Part shown: positions 8,240-17,000 of the stretch, in pieces
How the letters are laid out: each line of letters starts with the position of its first letter
Numbering within the stretch: the first letter of the stretch is position 1
Origin: Gordonia malaquae NBRC 108250
Lineage (GTDB): Bacteria > Actinomycetota > Actinomycetes > Mycobacteriales > Mycobacteriaceae
Assembly (NCBI RefSeq): GCF_000344135.1
Contig: NZ_BAOP01000003.1
Coordinates: forward strand, 124,001-188,000
Direction of reading: 5' to 3'
DNA length: 64,000 nucleotides
Notes under the pieces: model-generated
Database searches by the model: none
What the model saw: only the letters and a program-made list of their open reading frames with translations
Told to the model about the DNA's origin: nothing
Position numbers and translations under genes: made by a program

Positions 8240-8770
8240 TCACTGGTCCTCAGCCGGTACCTGCCCCTCGTTCTGCGATGGTGATTCGTGTGGGTCGACA
8301 ATGATGCACACGACGAGGGTGAGGGCGCCTAGGACGATGAACGTGTCGGCGAGATTGAACGTGGGCCACCAGCCGGTGTGTAGGTAGTCTGTGACTTTTC
8401 CGTCCGGTATGCGGTCGATGATGTTAGCGATCGCTCCGCCCAGGACGGCGGCAATCGCGACGCGCCAGAGCAGTCCGTGGGAGTCTGCGGTACGCCAACC
8501 GAGGACCGCGACTCCACACGTGACCGCGGCGGGAATGACCAGCAGTACCCACCCCGGAGCGGTGGCGGCAAAGGAGAAGGCCGCGCCCGAATTGAACGCT
8601 AACTGCAGGTCCACCGGCCCGGCCTCTATTCGGGTGCCGTCAAGTGCATCGACTGCCCATGCCTTGACGGCCACGTCAACGATGACGAAGGTCAGGGCCA
8701 GCAGCAGCATCCCCAGGCGGCGGGCATATCCCGACCTACCGCCTGACACCGCCGGACCAGACGGGGTCAT
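8240..8770 (-). CDS. lspA: Lipoprotein signal peptidase (LspA) in a metal-efflux operon
   Basis: A 176-aa membrane aspartyl peptidase that removes signal peptides from prolipoproteins. Four hydrophobic segments are visible. The family boxes FNSGAAFSFA, GGAIANIIDRIP and FNLADTFIV carry the two catalytic Asp residues. Its ATG overlaps the stop of the P-type ATPase gene by 4 nt, so it is the last gene of cmtR-ATPase-lspA. LspA paralogues are known next to Cd/Pb ATPases (for example PbrABC-type clusters), where they are thought to help lead or cadmium resistance. The housekeeping copy is presumably elsewhere. Confidence 0.92.
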   Translation of the reverse strand: MTPSGPAVSGGRSGYARRLGMLLLALTFVIVDVAVKAWAVDALDGTRIEAGPVDLQLAFNSGAAFSFAATAPGWVLLVIPAAVTCGVAVLGWRTADSHGLLWRVAIAAVLGGAIANIIDRIPDGKVTDYLHTGWWPTFNLADTFIVLGALTLVVCIIVDPHESPSQNEGQVPAEDQ

Positions 8771-10767
8771 CGGTTCGCCCCGACTGCTACCGATGCTCCA
8801 GCGGTATCGGCCATCGTCAGGCGGTTCTTGACCCGCCCAGCACGGACGCCGTTGGCGATGACGACGATCTCACCGAGTTCGTGGACAGCGACCACCGCGG
8901 CCAACCCGAGCAACCCGAACAGTGCGAGCGGGATGAGAACGGCGATCAGACCAAGGGACAGCCCCACATTTTGCAGCATGATGGTCCGCGCCCGACGAGC
9001 ATGATCGAGCGCTTGAGGCAGCACCCGCAGGTCCTCGCCCATCAGTGCCACGTCCGCGGTTTCAATCGCGACATCAGAACCCATCGCGCCCATGGCGATT
9101 CCCAAGTCAGCTGTGGCCAGTGCGGGAGCATCGTTGACCCCGTCACCGACCATTGCGATGAATCCGTCGCCGCGCAGCGTGGACACGATTCGTGCCTTGT
9201 CTTCTGGACGCAGATCCGCATGGACATCGTCGATCCCGGCGATCTGTGCAAGAGCAGTCGCCGTCGCGGCATTGTCACCGGTGAGCATCACCACGGCATT
9301 TCCAGAATCGTGCATGTGCGTGATGACCTCCCGTGCTTCGGGGCGAAGCTCATCACGTACCGCGACGACTCCGAGGAGACGTTGGTCTTCCTCGACGAGA
9401 ACCGCGGTTGCACCATCAGCTTGAAAGGCCGCGACCCGGTCGGCCAGAGCACCCGCATCGATCCAACCCGGCCGCCCAAGCCGAGCGGGGCGACCCTCGA
9501 CCAGACCGGTCAGACCCGCTCCTGGCACCGCCTGTACATCAGTCGCAGCCCTACTCACCCCACCGTCAGCTGCAAGGATCGCACGAGCCAGAGGATGTTC
9601 ACTGTGAGCTTCCAGCGCCGCGGCAACCGCGAGCACTCGCGCCTGCTCAATCGAATGCCCAACGTCGCCGGTCACACCGGGTTCTCCCGCGACCTCGTTC
9701 GCCTGACCGCCAACAGCAACACCGACAACAACCGGCTTGTTCGCGGTGAGCGTTCCCGTCTTGTCAACAGCCACGATCCGGACCCGGCCGAGAGACTCCA
9801 ACGCCGCACCACCTTTGACCAGCACACCAATCTTGCTGGCGGCGCCGATAGCAGCAACCACTGTCACCGGAACCGAGATTGCCAGCGCACAGGGTGAGGC
9901 TGCCACCAGCACCACAAGAGCTCGTTCCACCCACGTCGCCGGGTCGCCAAACACTGCGCCGATACCCGCGATCACAGCGGCCATGAGCATGATTGCCGGA
10001 ACCAGCGGCTTAGCAATCCGGTCAGCTAACCGCTGCGCATCGCCTTTTCGAGACTGCTCCGCCTCGACAATCTGCACAATCTTCGCCAGCGAATTGTTCT
10101 CCGCAGTAGCGCTGACATCAACGGCCAACACACCAGTGCCGTTGATCGATCCCGCGAACACGACGTCCCCAGGATTCGCTTCAATCGGCACCGATTCGCC
10201 AGTAATCGCCGATACATCCAGCGACGATCGCCCCTCGCTTATGCGCCCATCAGTGGCGATACGCTCACCCGGCTTGATCAGGATCTGATCCCCGACACGA
10301 AGAACTGACGGCGACACCGCTGTCGGGACGCCCGCCCTCAACACCATCGCCGAATCTGGGACCAGATCCAACAACGCCCGCAGGCCCCGACGAGTACGAC
10401 CAACGGCGTACTCCTCAAGGCCCTCGCTAATCGAGAACAACACCGCGAGCATCGCCGCTTCCCCGACCTCACCGAGAATCACCGCACCCACCGCAGCGAT
10501 CGTCATCAGCGTTCCAACGCCGATCTTCCCCGATGCCAGCCGCCGCAGTGTCGACGGGACAAACGTCGCCGCGCCTACTAGCAGAGCACCCCACTCCAGG
10601 GTCGTACTGATCGTCCTCGGACCATCTGCCCAGCCAGTGAGATAGGCGGCCACCAACAACAATCCGGCAACCGCAGCTGCCTGAAGTTCTCGGACGTTCC
10701 ACCAATGTCCAGGCGCCTGCTCATCCTCCCCGATCTCGTCGTGCCCACATCCACATGCATCACTCAT
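8767..10767 (-). CDS. Heavy-metal P1B-type ATPase with SPC motif (CtpD/CtpG-like)
   Basis: A 666-aa metal-exporting ATPase. Domains in order: short Cys/His N-terminus (DACGCGHDE), paired helices, TGES actuator at about 199-202, the transmembrane metal site SPC at 291-293, phosphorylation DKTGTLT from D335, GDGVNDAP hinge, and a last membrane region with HELGE. SPC plus HE-x-G in the final helices is the signature of the P1B-4 group (Co/Fe/Ni, also Cd in some members) rather than CPC-type CadA. The upstream regulator, however, is CmtR-like (Cd/Pb). Substrate is therefore ambiguous: Co, Cd or Pb. It overlaps both neighbours by 4 nt. Confidence 0.9.
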   Translation of the reverse strand: MSDACGCGHDEIGEDEQAPGHWWNVRELQAAAVAGLLLVAAYLTGWADGPRTISTTLEWGALLVGAATFVPSTLRRLASGKIGVGTLMTIAAVGAVILGEVGEAAMLAVLFSISEGLEEYAVGRTRRGLRALLDLVPDSAMVLRAGVPTAVSPSVLRVGDQILIKPGERIATDGRISEGRSSLDVSAITGESVPIEANPGDVVFAGSINGTGVLAVDVSATAENNSLAKIVQIVEAEQSRKGDAQRLADRIAKPLVPAIMLMAAVIAGIGAVFGDPATWVERALVVLVAASPCALAISVPVTVVAAIGAASKIGVLVKGGAALESLGRVRIVAVDKTGTLTANKPVVVGVAVGGQANEVAGEPGVTGDVGHSIEQARVLAVAAALEAHSEHPLARAILAADGGVSRAATDVQAVPGAGLTGLVEGRPARLGRPGWIDAGALADRVAAFQADGATAVLVEEDQRLLGVVAVRDELRPEAREVITHMHDSGNAVVMLTGDNAATATALAQIAGIDDVHADLRPEDKARIVSTLRGDGFIAMVGDGVNDAPALATADLGIAMGAMGSDVAIETADVALMGEDLRVLPQALDHARRARTIMLQNVGLSLGLIAVLIPLALFGLLGLAAVVAVHELGEIVVIANGVRAGRVKNRLTMADTAGASVAVGANR

Positions 10768-11186
10768 CGTCGATCACCCCCCACACCGCGGATCTCCTCA
10801 ACGACCGCGCCGGCAGTGGCCTCACCATCGCAGGCACTGTCCAACCCATAGTTGGGACACAGCACTACGGCACTGCCCGTCGCAGCAAGCACCGTCTCAG
10901 CCGCCGCCAGCAGGTCGAGAAGCTCCGGCCGCGCCAGACGGTAGAACACCTGCCTGCCCTCTGGCCGACCCACCACCAATCCGCAGTCCCGCAGGCACGC
11001 AACATGCGCGGACACTGTCGACTGAGCAAGACCCAACTCAGCCATCAGATCAGCCACTCGAGCCTCACCACTGCGGGCCAATCGAGCCGCGATCGCTAGC
11101 CGGGTCCCGTCAGACAAACTCCGAAACAACGCGACCGCAGGATCGAGCTCCGTCCCCACCATCACCGAACATCTATTCATCGTCAT
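10764..11186 (-). CDS. cmtR: ArsR/SmtB-family metal sensor, CmtR-like
   Basis: A winged-helix repressor of about 140 aa. The recognition region AQSTVSAHVACLRDCGLVV carries C64 and C68 in the same C-x3-C arrangement as Cys57/Cys61 of M. tuberculosis CmtR, and C110 (VVLCPNYG) matches its Cys102. Metal (Cd/Pb) binding there releases DNA. The start is uncertain: ATG 11186, ATG 11180 and GTG 11165 are in frame and none has a ribosome site, so the message may be leaderless. It leads the operon for the ATPase and LspA (4-nt overlaps), and a palindrome at 11178-11195 could be its operator. Confidence 0.87.
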   Translation of the reverse strand: MTMNRCSVMVGTELDPAVALFRSLSDGTRLAIAARLARSGEARVADLMAELGLAQSTVSAHVACLRDCGLVVGRPEGRQVFYRLARPELLDLLAAAETVLAATGSAVVLCPNYGLDSACDGEATAGAVVEEIRGVGGDRR

Positions 11187-11195
11187 ACGACGATG
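11178..11195. promoter_or_regulatory. Inverted repeat, candidate CmtR-like operator
   Basis: CATCGTC (11178-11184), ATAC, GACGATG (11189-11195), a perfect 7-4-7 repeat between the divergent cmtR-like gene and the methyltransferase gene. It overlaps the most upstream cmtR starts, which favours a start further in (11165 or 11162) or a leaderless message. Confidence 0.5.
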
Positions 11196-11260
11196 ATAGC
11201 GTCCAGGCACGGTGGAATCGAAGCTCCCACCTCACCCGCACCCCGAAGGAGCAATCCGCG

Positions 11261-11665
11261 ATGCCGTCGATGTCACAAGTCGAAGCACTGTTCTGCCGAA
11301 GCGCACCATGGGAGACCGCGACCAGTCGGTGGGTGCTCCCTTGGGCTCTACAAGGAGTCCAGCCCAACGGCGCCCTCCTCGAGATTGGCGGCGGCGGTGG
11401 CGCTATGGCGGCCCACATTCTGGCGGCAAGCCCAGAACCGCAGACGACAACCATTACCGTCACCGACTTCGACCCCCGAATGGTCACAGCCGCTCAAGAC
11501 CGCCTCCGCGCCTTCGGTGACCGCGCGCACACCCGGGTTGCATACGCAACTGCTTTACCATTCGCCGACGGCCAGTTCGACATGGTCGTCTCGTTCATCA
11601 TGCTCCACCACGTCGTCGACTGGGAGCAAGCACTAGCCGAAGCAGTCCGAGTGCTTTATCTGTAA
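11261..11665 (+). pseudogene. SAM-dependent methyltransferase, 3' truncated beside an IS element
   Basis: The start ATG 11261 has AAGGAG at 11246-11251. The product has the class I methyltransferase motifs LLEIGGGGGAMAAHIL (SAM loop), VTDFDPRM (motif II acid), and FDMVVSFIMLHHV with VDWEQALAEAVRVL. After about 132 residues the frame turns into LYL and stops, exactly where family members continue with RPGG and a C-terminal half. The cut is near 11655, just before the IS256-type element. A truncated enzyme is unlikely to be functional. Intact relatives would be small methyltransferases of unknown substrate. Confidence 0.8.
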
Positions 11666-11717
11666 CTTGGCCACAGCGTATCCGACTGTGAATCACATAA
11701 CGGTTTAGATCGTGGGT

Positions 11718-13272
11718 GACACCCCTCCAGTCGGGTGTACCCGTCGATAGGGCTTACGGGGCGTCGGGGTGAGTCCCCTGGAGTGGTGGGGTTTGGTGGC
11801 TCGGTGACGGTGGTGGACACGCCGCACGGGGTCGGTGTCGCCGGTTGGGCGGGCCATCGCGTGATGATCAGTGAGTTACCGGCAAGTGACTCAACTGAAA
11901 GGCATTCACGCGATGACCCACGACCATTCTGCCCTGCTCGACCAACTGACCGAAATCGCCTCACTGCGCTCTGATGAACTCGCCCTGGTCGGGGTGCTCC
12001 CGGAGATCCTGCGGGCCGGCCTGCAGGCCCTGATCGAGGCCGAGGCGACCACCAAGATCGGCGCCGGCCGCTACGAGCGCTCCGCAGACCGCACCACCGT
12101 CCGCAACGGCCACCGACCCAAGACGATCTCGACCCCCGCCGGTGATGTGCAGGTGAAGATCCCCAAACTGCGCGCCGGGTCGTTCTTCCCGGTCCTGTTG
12201 GAGCGACGACGCCGGATCGACAAAGCCTTGTACGCGGTGATCATGGAGGCCTACGTTCAGGGCATCTCCACCCGCAGCGTCGACGATCTGGTGCGCGCCA
12301 TGGGCGTGGACTCCGGCGTCTGGAAAAGCGAGGCGTCCGGCGATCTGTGCAGGTCTAGACGCCGAGATCGCCGAATTCCGCGGCCGTTCGCTGACTCATG
12401 CCGAGTTTCCGTATGTGTTCTGTGATGCCACGTTCTGCAAGGTCCGCGTCGGCGCCCACGTGGTCTCCCAAGCGTTGGTGGTGGCGACCGGGGTGTCGGC
12501 GACCGGGACTCGCGAGGTGCTCGGTACCGCGGTCGGCGAGAGTGAGTCCTTCGAGTTCTGGAAGGACTTCCTCACGAGTCTGAAAGCCCGTGGTCTGCAC
12601 GGGGTGCACCTGGTGATCTCTGACGCCCATTCAGGTTTGAAAGCTGCTGTGGCACAACAGTTCGTGGGCGCGGCGTGGCAGCGGTGCCGGGTGCATTTCA
12701 TGCGGAATCTGCATGGGGTGGTGCCGGCCAAGCAGCAGCCGGTCGTGACTGCCGGGGTGCGGACGATCTTCGCGCACACTGACCGCGAAGACGTTGCGGC
12801 GCAATGGGATCAGGTCGCGGACAGTTTCCAGGCACCGATGCCGAAGGTGGCGGCGATGATGCGAGAAGCCAAACCGACGTGCTCGCGTTCTTGCCGTTCC
12901 CGAAATCCCATTGGCAGAAGATTTGGTCGAACAATCCGATCGAGCGGCTGAACAAGGAGATCAAACGCCGCGCCGACGTCGTGGAGATCTTTCCTAACCC
13001 GGACGCGTTCCTCCGGCTGGCGACAGCGGTGGTGATCGACGCCCACGACGAATGGCAAGTCACCCGCCGCTACATGTCCGAGGTGTCCATGGACGAGCTC
13101 CGCGCGGTCCTCGCCGAGAAGGCGAAAGCCGCCGCACTACTGGACGAGCAAGCCCAGCTCGCATAGCGTTCACAACGACTCGTTGATCAGAACGCGTGGG
13201 CCCCACGCCCGATCCGAAGTCCACCACCCCACGGGGCTCTATCCAATGCTGTTCAGTCCAGGGCGGTGTGAC
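11718..13272 (+). mobile_element. IS256-family insertion sequence (decayed), ends approximate
   Basis: The span contains one transposase gene broken by two frameshifts. The left end near 11718 (TGACACCCCTCC...GATAGGGC...GGGG) and the inverse of the right end near 13272 (TCACACCGCCCT...GATAGAGC...GGGG) share an imperfect match over roughly 45 bp, the expected layout of terminal inverted repeats. No target duplication could be read with confidence. The 60 bp between the truncated methyltransferase and the left end are unexplained. Confidence 0.65.
11913..13166 (+). pseudogene. IS256-type transposase with two frameshifts
   Basis: Three consecutive reading-frame pieces make one transposase. 11913 to about 12340 covers MTHDHSALLDQ to GVDSGVWKSE. 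About 12345 to 12870 has the first Asp in YVFCDATFCKV, the second in ISDAHSGLKAA, and the CRVHFMRNL segment. About 12870 to 13166 has the Glu in [15 protein letters not shown] and the C-terminal helix. So the DDE triad is all encoded but not in one frame. Frame changes lie near 12335-12345 and 12870-12876, each compatible with a single-base indel. It is either dead or affected by sequence errors. Repairing both would give about 415 aa, normal for the family. Confidence 0.88.
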
Positions 13273-13406
13273 ATGGGGAAGGCATCGTTGGGCCGTGATG
13301 GCCGAATGCCTGAAGTTGTCGGCCTGTGCCCCGGTCGGTGCAGGCGAGACTCGGTCTGCCACGGTCGGCGGCGTACTGTTGGATCGACGGTGAGTGAGGT
13401 GTAGCG

Positions 13407-13658
13407 ATGATGTTCTCTAACGGCGGCCACATGGGCAGTTTCGGACACGGTTGGATGCTGCTCGTACTGATCGCAGTCTGGGCGTTGATCGCCGTCGGAA
13501 TCACTCTGGCGATCCGTTCGTCGATACGTGCCTCTTCGGTGCTGGACCCCGAGTCTGTCCTCGGCCAGCGTTTGGCGTGCGGGGAGATCTCTGACGTGGA
13601 CTACACGCGGATGGTTCGGCTGATTCGCGACGACCCCCAGGGGCCTCCAAACTGGTGA
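13407..13658 (+). CDS. Small membrane protein with C-terminal SHOCT-like motif
   Basis: 83 aa. The N-terminus is Gly/His/Met-rich (MMFSNGGHMGSFGHG), then one transmembrane helix (about 17-38), then SVLGQRLACGEISDVDYTRMVRLI, a SHOCT-type short C-terminal domain. Such proteins often sit beside multicopper oxidases and copper ATPases in actinobacteria. Their role is unknown. The Met/His-rich outer end could touch Cu(I). The region 13167-13406 before it is the IS right end and non-coding sequence. The multicopper oxidase gene follows 257 bp downstream, and no BlaI-type operator is seen in front of either. Confidence 0.7.
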   Translation: MMFSNGGHMGSFGHGWMLLVLIAVWALIAVGITLAIRSSIRASSVLDPESVLGQRLACGEISDVDYTRMVRLIRDDPQGPPNW

Positions 13659-13915
13659 GAGCCGACGAGTCGGCGCAGTGGTCAGGCCTGTGGGGTTGGT
13701 GATACTTCTCGTTGAACGGTGAGCCAGGACATGCCGTTGTGCGTGCTCCAATGTCGGTGACGGTGATCGGCCACATTCGTATCGTCAGCATCGATTCAAG
13801 GTTTCCTCAAGATCGTCCGCGAGAGTCGCTACCCGGCGCGTCGGAGACGACTATGGGAGTGGACGTCCGCGATACATGCTCGCGGATTCAGCGCGGACCA
13901 GAAAGGCTGATCAGG

Positions 13916-15403
13916 ATGGTTGAGGTTTCGAGGCGATCGGTGCTCATCGGAGGGTTGGCGGCGCTGGGGGTCGGCGTACTCGGCGCGTGCAGCCCGGACC
14001 GCCCTCAACGCCCTGAGTCGTCGCCGTTGCCGGGACCGCCGTTGCAGGCGTCGCCGAAGCCGGGGCAGAAGGTGGTGGAGGCGTCTTTGACGGCCCGACC
14101 GGTGGCTGTCGATCTCGGTGCGGGCATTATCGCGAACACCTGGGCCTACGGCGACGAGGTTCCCGGGCGAGTGGTTCGCGCCACGGCGGGCGACTTCCTG
14201 CGAGTCAACGTCGACAATCAACTTCCTGCGCCGACGACCGTTCACTGGCACGGCATCCGACTTCGCAACGAAGCCGACGGAGTCCCAGACGTCACGCAGC
14301 AGGCGATCGCACCCGGAAACCGGTTCGTGTACGCCTTCACGGCCCCCGATGCTGGGACGCACTTCTTCCACCCCCACGTCGGGGCACAGCTCGATCGGGG
14401 TCTGTACGCGCCGATCATCATCGATGATCCGGCCGATGCGGGCGACTACGACGCGGAATGGATCGTCGTCCTCGACGACTGGACGGACGGGGTCGGGAAG
14501 AGCCCCGATCAGATTCTGGCCGACTTTCAGGCCGAGTCCGGACCGTTGAAGTCGGGCATGGGCGGGATGGATCACTCGTCGATGCCGGGAATGAACCACG
14601 GCAACTCGTCGCTGGGTGACGCCGGAGACGTCGCCTACCCGCACTATCTCATCAACGGCAGGGTTCCGGAGGCGCCGACCGAGTTCCGCTGCCGACCGGG
14701 TCAACGAGTCCGGGTGCGACTGATCAACGCGGCATCGGACACGGTCTTCAAGGTCGCACTCGCCGACCACACGATGACGGTGACGCACAGTGACGGCCAT
14801 CGGGTCAACGACAAGCAGACCGGAGCCCTGTACGTCGCGATGGGCGAGCGCTACGACGTGACCATCACCGCCGGAGATGGTGTGTTCCCGCTTGTCGCGG
14901 CAGCCGAAGGCAAGAGTGGCCAAGCCTTGGCGTTCCTGCGGACAGCTTCGGGACAGGCCCCGCCGAGCACCATCCGCCCGCGCGAACTCGAGGGCCCAGT
15001 ACTTCTTGGCGCCGATGACCTGGCCGCGGCGGAATCGGCACGATTGCCCGACCGCGATCCCGACACCACACTCAAAGTCACTTTGAACGGGCAGATGTCG
15101 CCGTATGCCTGGGGGATCAACGGCAAGAAGTACGGCGAGGACACACCGCTGACTGTCCGGCCCGGCCAGCGGCTGCGAATGCAGATCACGAACTCGACGA
15201 TGATGGTGCATCCGATGCACATCCACGGCCACACCTGGTCACTGCCCGACCGCTCGGGTTTGCGCAAGGATACGGTGCTGATCCGTCCGATGGGCCGCGT
15301 CAACGTCGACCTCGACGCCGACAACCCGGGCGCCTGGGCTCTGCACTGCCACAACATCTATCACATGGAGACCGGCATGATGACCACGCTCCGATACGCG
15401 TAG
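13916..15403 (+). CDS. Multicopper oxidase, Tat-exported lipoprotein
   Basis: 495 aa. The N-terminus SRRSVLIGGLAALGVGVLGAC combines a twin-arginine-like pair (R6 R7) with a lipobox ending at C25, so a folded, lipid-anchored outer-face enzyme is predicted. Copper ligands are visible: HWH at 110-112, HFFHPH at 149-154, HPMHIHGH, and HCHNIYHMETGM near 477-488 (T1 Cys and Met). A Met/His-rich loop (about 215-229) resembles those of CueO/CopA-type cuprous oxidases. It probably oxidises Cu(I) to the less toxic Cu(II). AAAGG at 13902-13906 supports this start. The L,D-transpeptidase gene follows after a strong palindromic operator. Confidence 0.93.
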   Translation: MVEVSRRSVLIGGLAALGVGVLGACSPDRPQRPESSPLPGPPLQASPKPGQKVVEASLTARPVAVDLGAGIIANTWAYGDEVPGRVVRATAGDFLRVNVDNQLPAPTTVHWHGIRLRNEADGVPDVTQQAIAPGNRFVYAFTAPDAGTHFFHPHVGAQLDRGLYAPIIIDDPADAGDYDAEWIVVLDDWTDGVGKSPDQILADFQAESGPLKSGMGGMDHSSMPGMNHGNSSLGDAGDVAYPHYLINGRVPEAPTEFRCRPGQRVRVRLINAASDTVFKVALADHTMTVTHSDGHRVNDKQTGALYVAMGERYDVTITAGDGVFPLVAAAEGKSGQALAFLRTASGQAPPSTIRPRELEGPVLLGADDLAAAESARLPDRDPDTTLKVTLNGQMSPYAWGINGKKYGEDTPLTVRPGQRLRMQITNSTMMVHPMHIHGHTWSLPDRSGLRKDTVLIRPMGRVNVDLDADNPGAWALHCHNIYHMETGMMTTLRYA

Positions 15404-15460
15404 ACCCACCAGCCCTGCGGCGCCTAGACCGGTACACCGCGGGCCGACTGCGACACCTCG

Positions 15461-15499
15461 ACCACCCCATCTACTAAGCTGCTTAGTAGATGGGGTGGT
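15461..15499. promoter_or_regulatory. BlaI-type operator O1 in a perfect 19-bp hairpin (before L,D-transpeptidase)
   Basis: The core CTACTAAGCTGCTTAGTAG (15471-15489) is CTACTAA-N5-TTAGTAG. The inverse symmetry continues perfectly outwards to 15461 and 15499 around a single T (15480). It lies 47 bp before the transpeptidase start and 57 bp after the oxidase stop, so it may act both as a repressor site and as the oxidase terminator. The same core recurs at 16810, 17989 and 21716. Confidence 0.85.
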
Positions 15500-15545
15500 T
15501 TCGCCCCTCGCGGTCGCGTTCTGTGCACACGAGAGGTCGTATCTC

Positions 15546-16760
15546 ATGGTCAAAATCCCTAGAGGCGGTCCCGTCGCCCTCCTTCTTGCTGCCGTCCTGA
15601 TCATCGCAGGGTGTTCGCAGCCATCCCAGGATCCGGTGGCCGATCCATCGATTGCGTCGGCCGCGCCGTCGATCGAGCTCACCCCCGACGACGGCGCGAG
15701 CGGAGTCGATCCCCTCGCCCCGGTCACGGCCACCGTTCGGGGCGGCACCCTCGAGGAGGTGACGCTCGTCAACGAGGAGGGGCGGCCCGTAGTCGGCATT
15801 ATGACACCGGACCGCACCTCCTGGAAGGTCGGTGAACCGCTCGGCTACGGCCGGAACTACACCGTGACCGCCACGGCTCGCGGCGGCGGACAGGGCGCCT
15901 CGCGCACCGGGTCGTTCACCACGCTCACCCCCGACAATCAGGCCGGCGTCACCCTGCAGACGACCGGCGGCACGCCGCTGTCGACCGGAGGGACCTACGG
16001 CGTCGGAATTGTCATCGTTGCTCACTTCGACGAGCCGATCGGCGACCGCGCCGCAGCCGAGCGGCGACTGTCGGTCCGCACCACGCCCGGAGTCGAGGGC
16101 TCCTGGTACTGGCTCGACGACCAGAACGCCCACTGGCGGCCGCGCGAGTACTACCGTCCTGGCACCGAGGTCACCGTCGAGGCGCGGATCTACGGCGTCG
16201 ACCTCGGCGGCGGCCTCTACGGTCAAGAAGATGTCGAGGCGACTTTCACGATCGGTGACTCGCACGTAGCGATCGCCGACGATCGCACCAAGCAGGTCAA
16301 GGTGTACGAGAACGGCAACCTCGTCCGCACGATGCCGACCTCGATGGGGATGGGTGGCACTGAGGTCGTCGGGGGCACCGAGATCAGCTTCTGGACTCAG
16401 CGTGGCATCTATACGGTGCTGGATAAGGCGAATCCGGTCGTCATGGACTCGTCGACCTACGGTCTGCCGATCAACTCCAGGCTTGGCTACAAGCAAACCA
16501 TCGCCTACGCCACGAGGATCAGCACCGACGGTGTCTACCTGCATCAACTGGACGAGACCGTCTGGGCGCAGGGAAACACGAATCTCTCGCACGGCTGCCT
16601 CAACCTCAATGGCGCCAACGCCCGCTGGTTCTACCATTTCTCGATCCCGGGCGACGTCGTCGAGGTCCGCAACACCGGCGGGGCGCCGCTGGAGGTTTGG
16701 CAGAACGGCGACTGGGGCGTGCCCTGGGAACAATGGCGAGCAGGCAGTGCGCTGGCCTGA
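15546..16760 (+). CDS. L,D-transpeptidase (YkuD) lipoprotein with Ig-like domains
   Basis: 404 aa. Lipobox LIIAGC ends at C23. Two Ig-like domains of the mycobacterial Ldt type occupy about 40-245, and a YkuD domain follows with the catalytic SHGCLNL (C351) and an upstream YLHQL histidine strand. A C-terminal tail (EVWQNGDWGVPWEQW) matches LdtMt2-like enzymes. It forms 3-3 crosslinks in peptidoglycan on the outer membrane face. GAGAGG precedes ATG 15546. A BlaI-type operator lies 47 bp upstream. Its presence in a copper island suggests copper-responsive cell-wall crosslinking. Cysteine enzymes of this class are copper-sensitive, which may explain the regulation. Confidence 0.93.
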   Translation: MVKIPRGGPVALLLAAVLIIAGCSQPSQDPVADPSIASAAPSIELTPDDGASGVDPLAPVTATVRGGTLEEVTLVNEEGRPVVGIMTPDRTSWKVGEPLGYGRNYTVTATARGGGQGASRTGSFTTLTPDNQAGVTLQTTGGTPLSTGGTYGVGIVIVAHFDEPIGDRAAAERRLSVRTTPGVEGSWYWLDDQNAHWRPREYYRPGTEVTVEARIYGVDLGGGLYGQEDVEATFTIGDSHVAIADDRTKQVKVYENGNLVRTMPTSMGMGGTEVVGGTEISFWTQRGIYTVLDKANPVVMDSSTYGLPINSRLGYKQTIAYATRISTDGVYLHQLDETVWAQGNTNLSHGCLNLNGANARWFYHFSIPGDVVEVRNTGGAPLEVWQNGDWGVPWEQWRAGSALA

Positions 16761-16801
16761 TCAGAACTCCTGCGAGACGATCACGAATAGATCTCACTCC
16801 G

Positions 16802-16836
16802 GCAACGATCTACTAAGGCGATTAGTAGATCGTTGC
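16802..16836. promoter_or_regulatory. BlaI-type operator O2 in a perfect 15-bp inverted repeat (before M23 peptidase)
   Basis: GCAACGATCTACTAA (16802-16816), GGCGA, TTAGTAGATCGTTGC (16822-16836). The core CTACTAA-N5-TTAGTAG is 16810-16828, identical in layout to O1 but with unrelated outer arms. That argues that the core is the conserved protein site. It lies 41 bp after the transpeptidase stop and 164 bp before the M23 gene. Confidence 0.85.
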
Positions 16837-17000
16837 GGTGACATTGACGGCGTTGCGGCCCGCGCTGACGTCGGCCCGTCGACCGCGCTGACCTTCATGT
16901 TCTGTGATTGAAGGCGGGTCACACATGCATTCTCCGTCTGGTCGAATGTCCAGTTTGTTACTGGTGGTGCCAGTGGTGTGCAAGTGTCATAGTGACGTCC

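Noticed and set aside
8881-9897. 338-codon plus-strand frame
   Set aside because: Lies wholly antisense to the well-supported P1B ATPase gene; composition is the mirror of that gene.
15461-15499. Reading O1 as only a rho-independent terminator
   Set aside because: The central 19 bp recur at three other promoters with different flanks, so a protein site is the better explanation, though both functions may coexist.
15483-16733. 416-codon minus-strand frame
   Set aside because: Antisense to the L,D-transpeptidase gene, which has lipobox and catalytic motifs; a GC-rich shadow.
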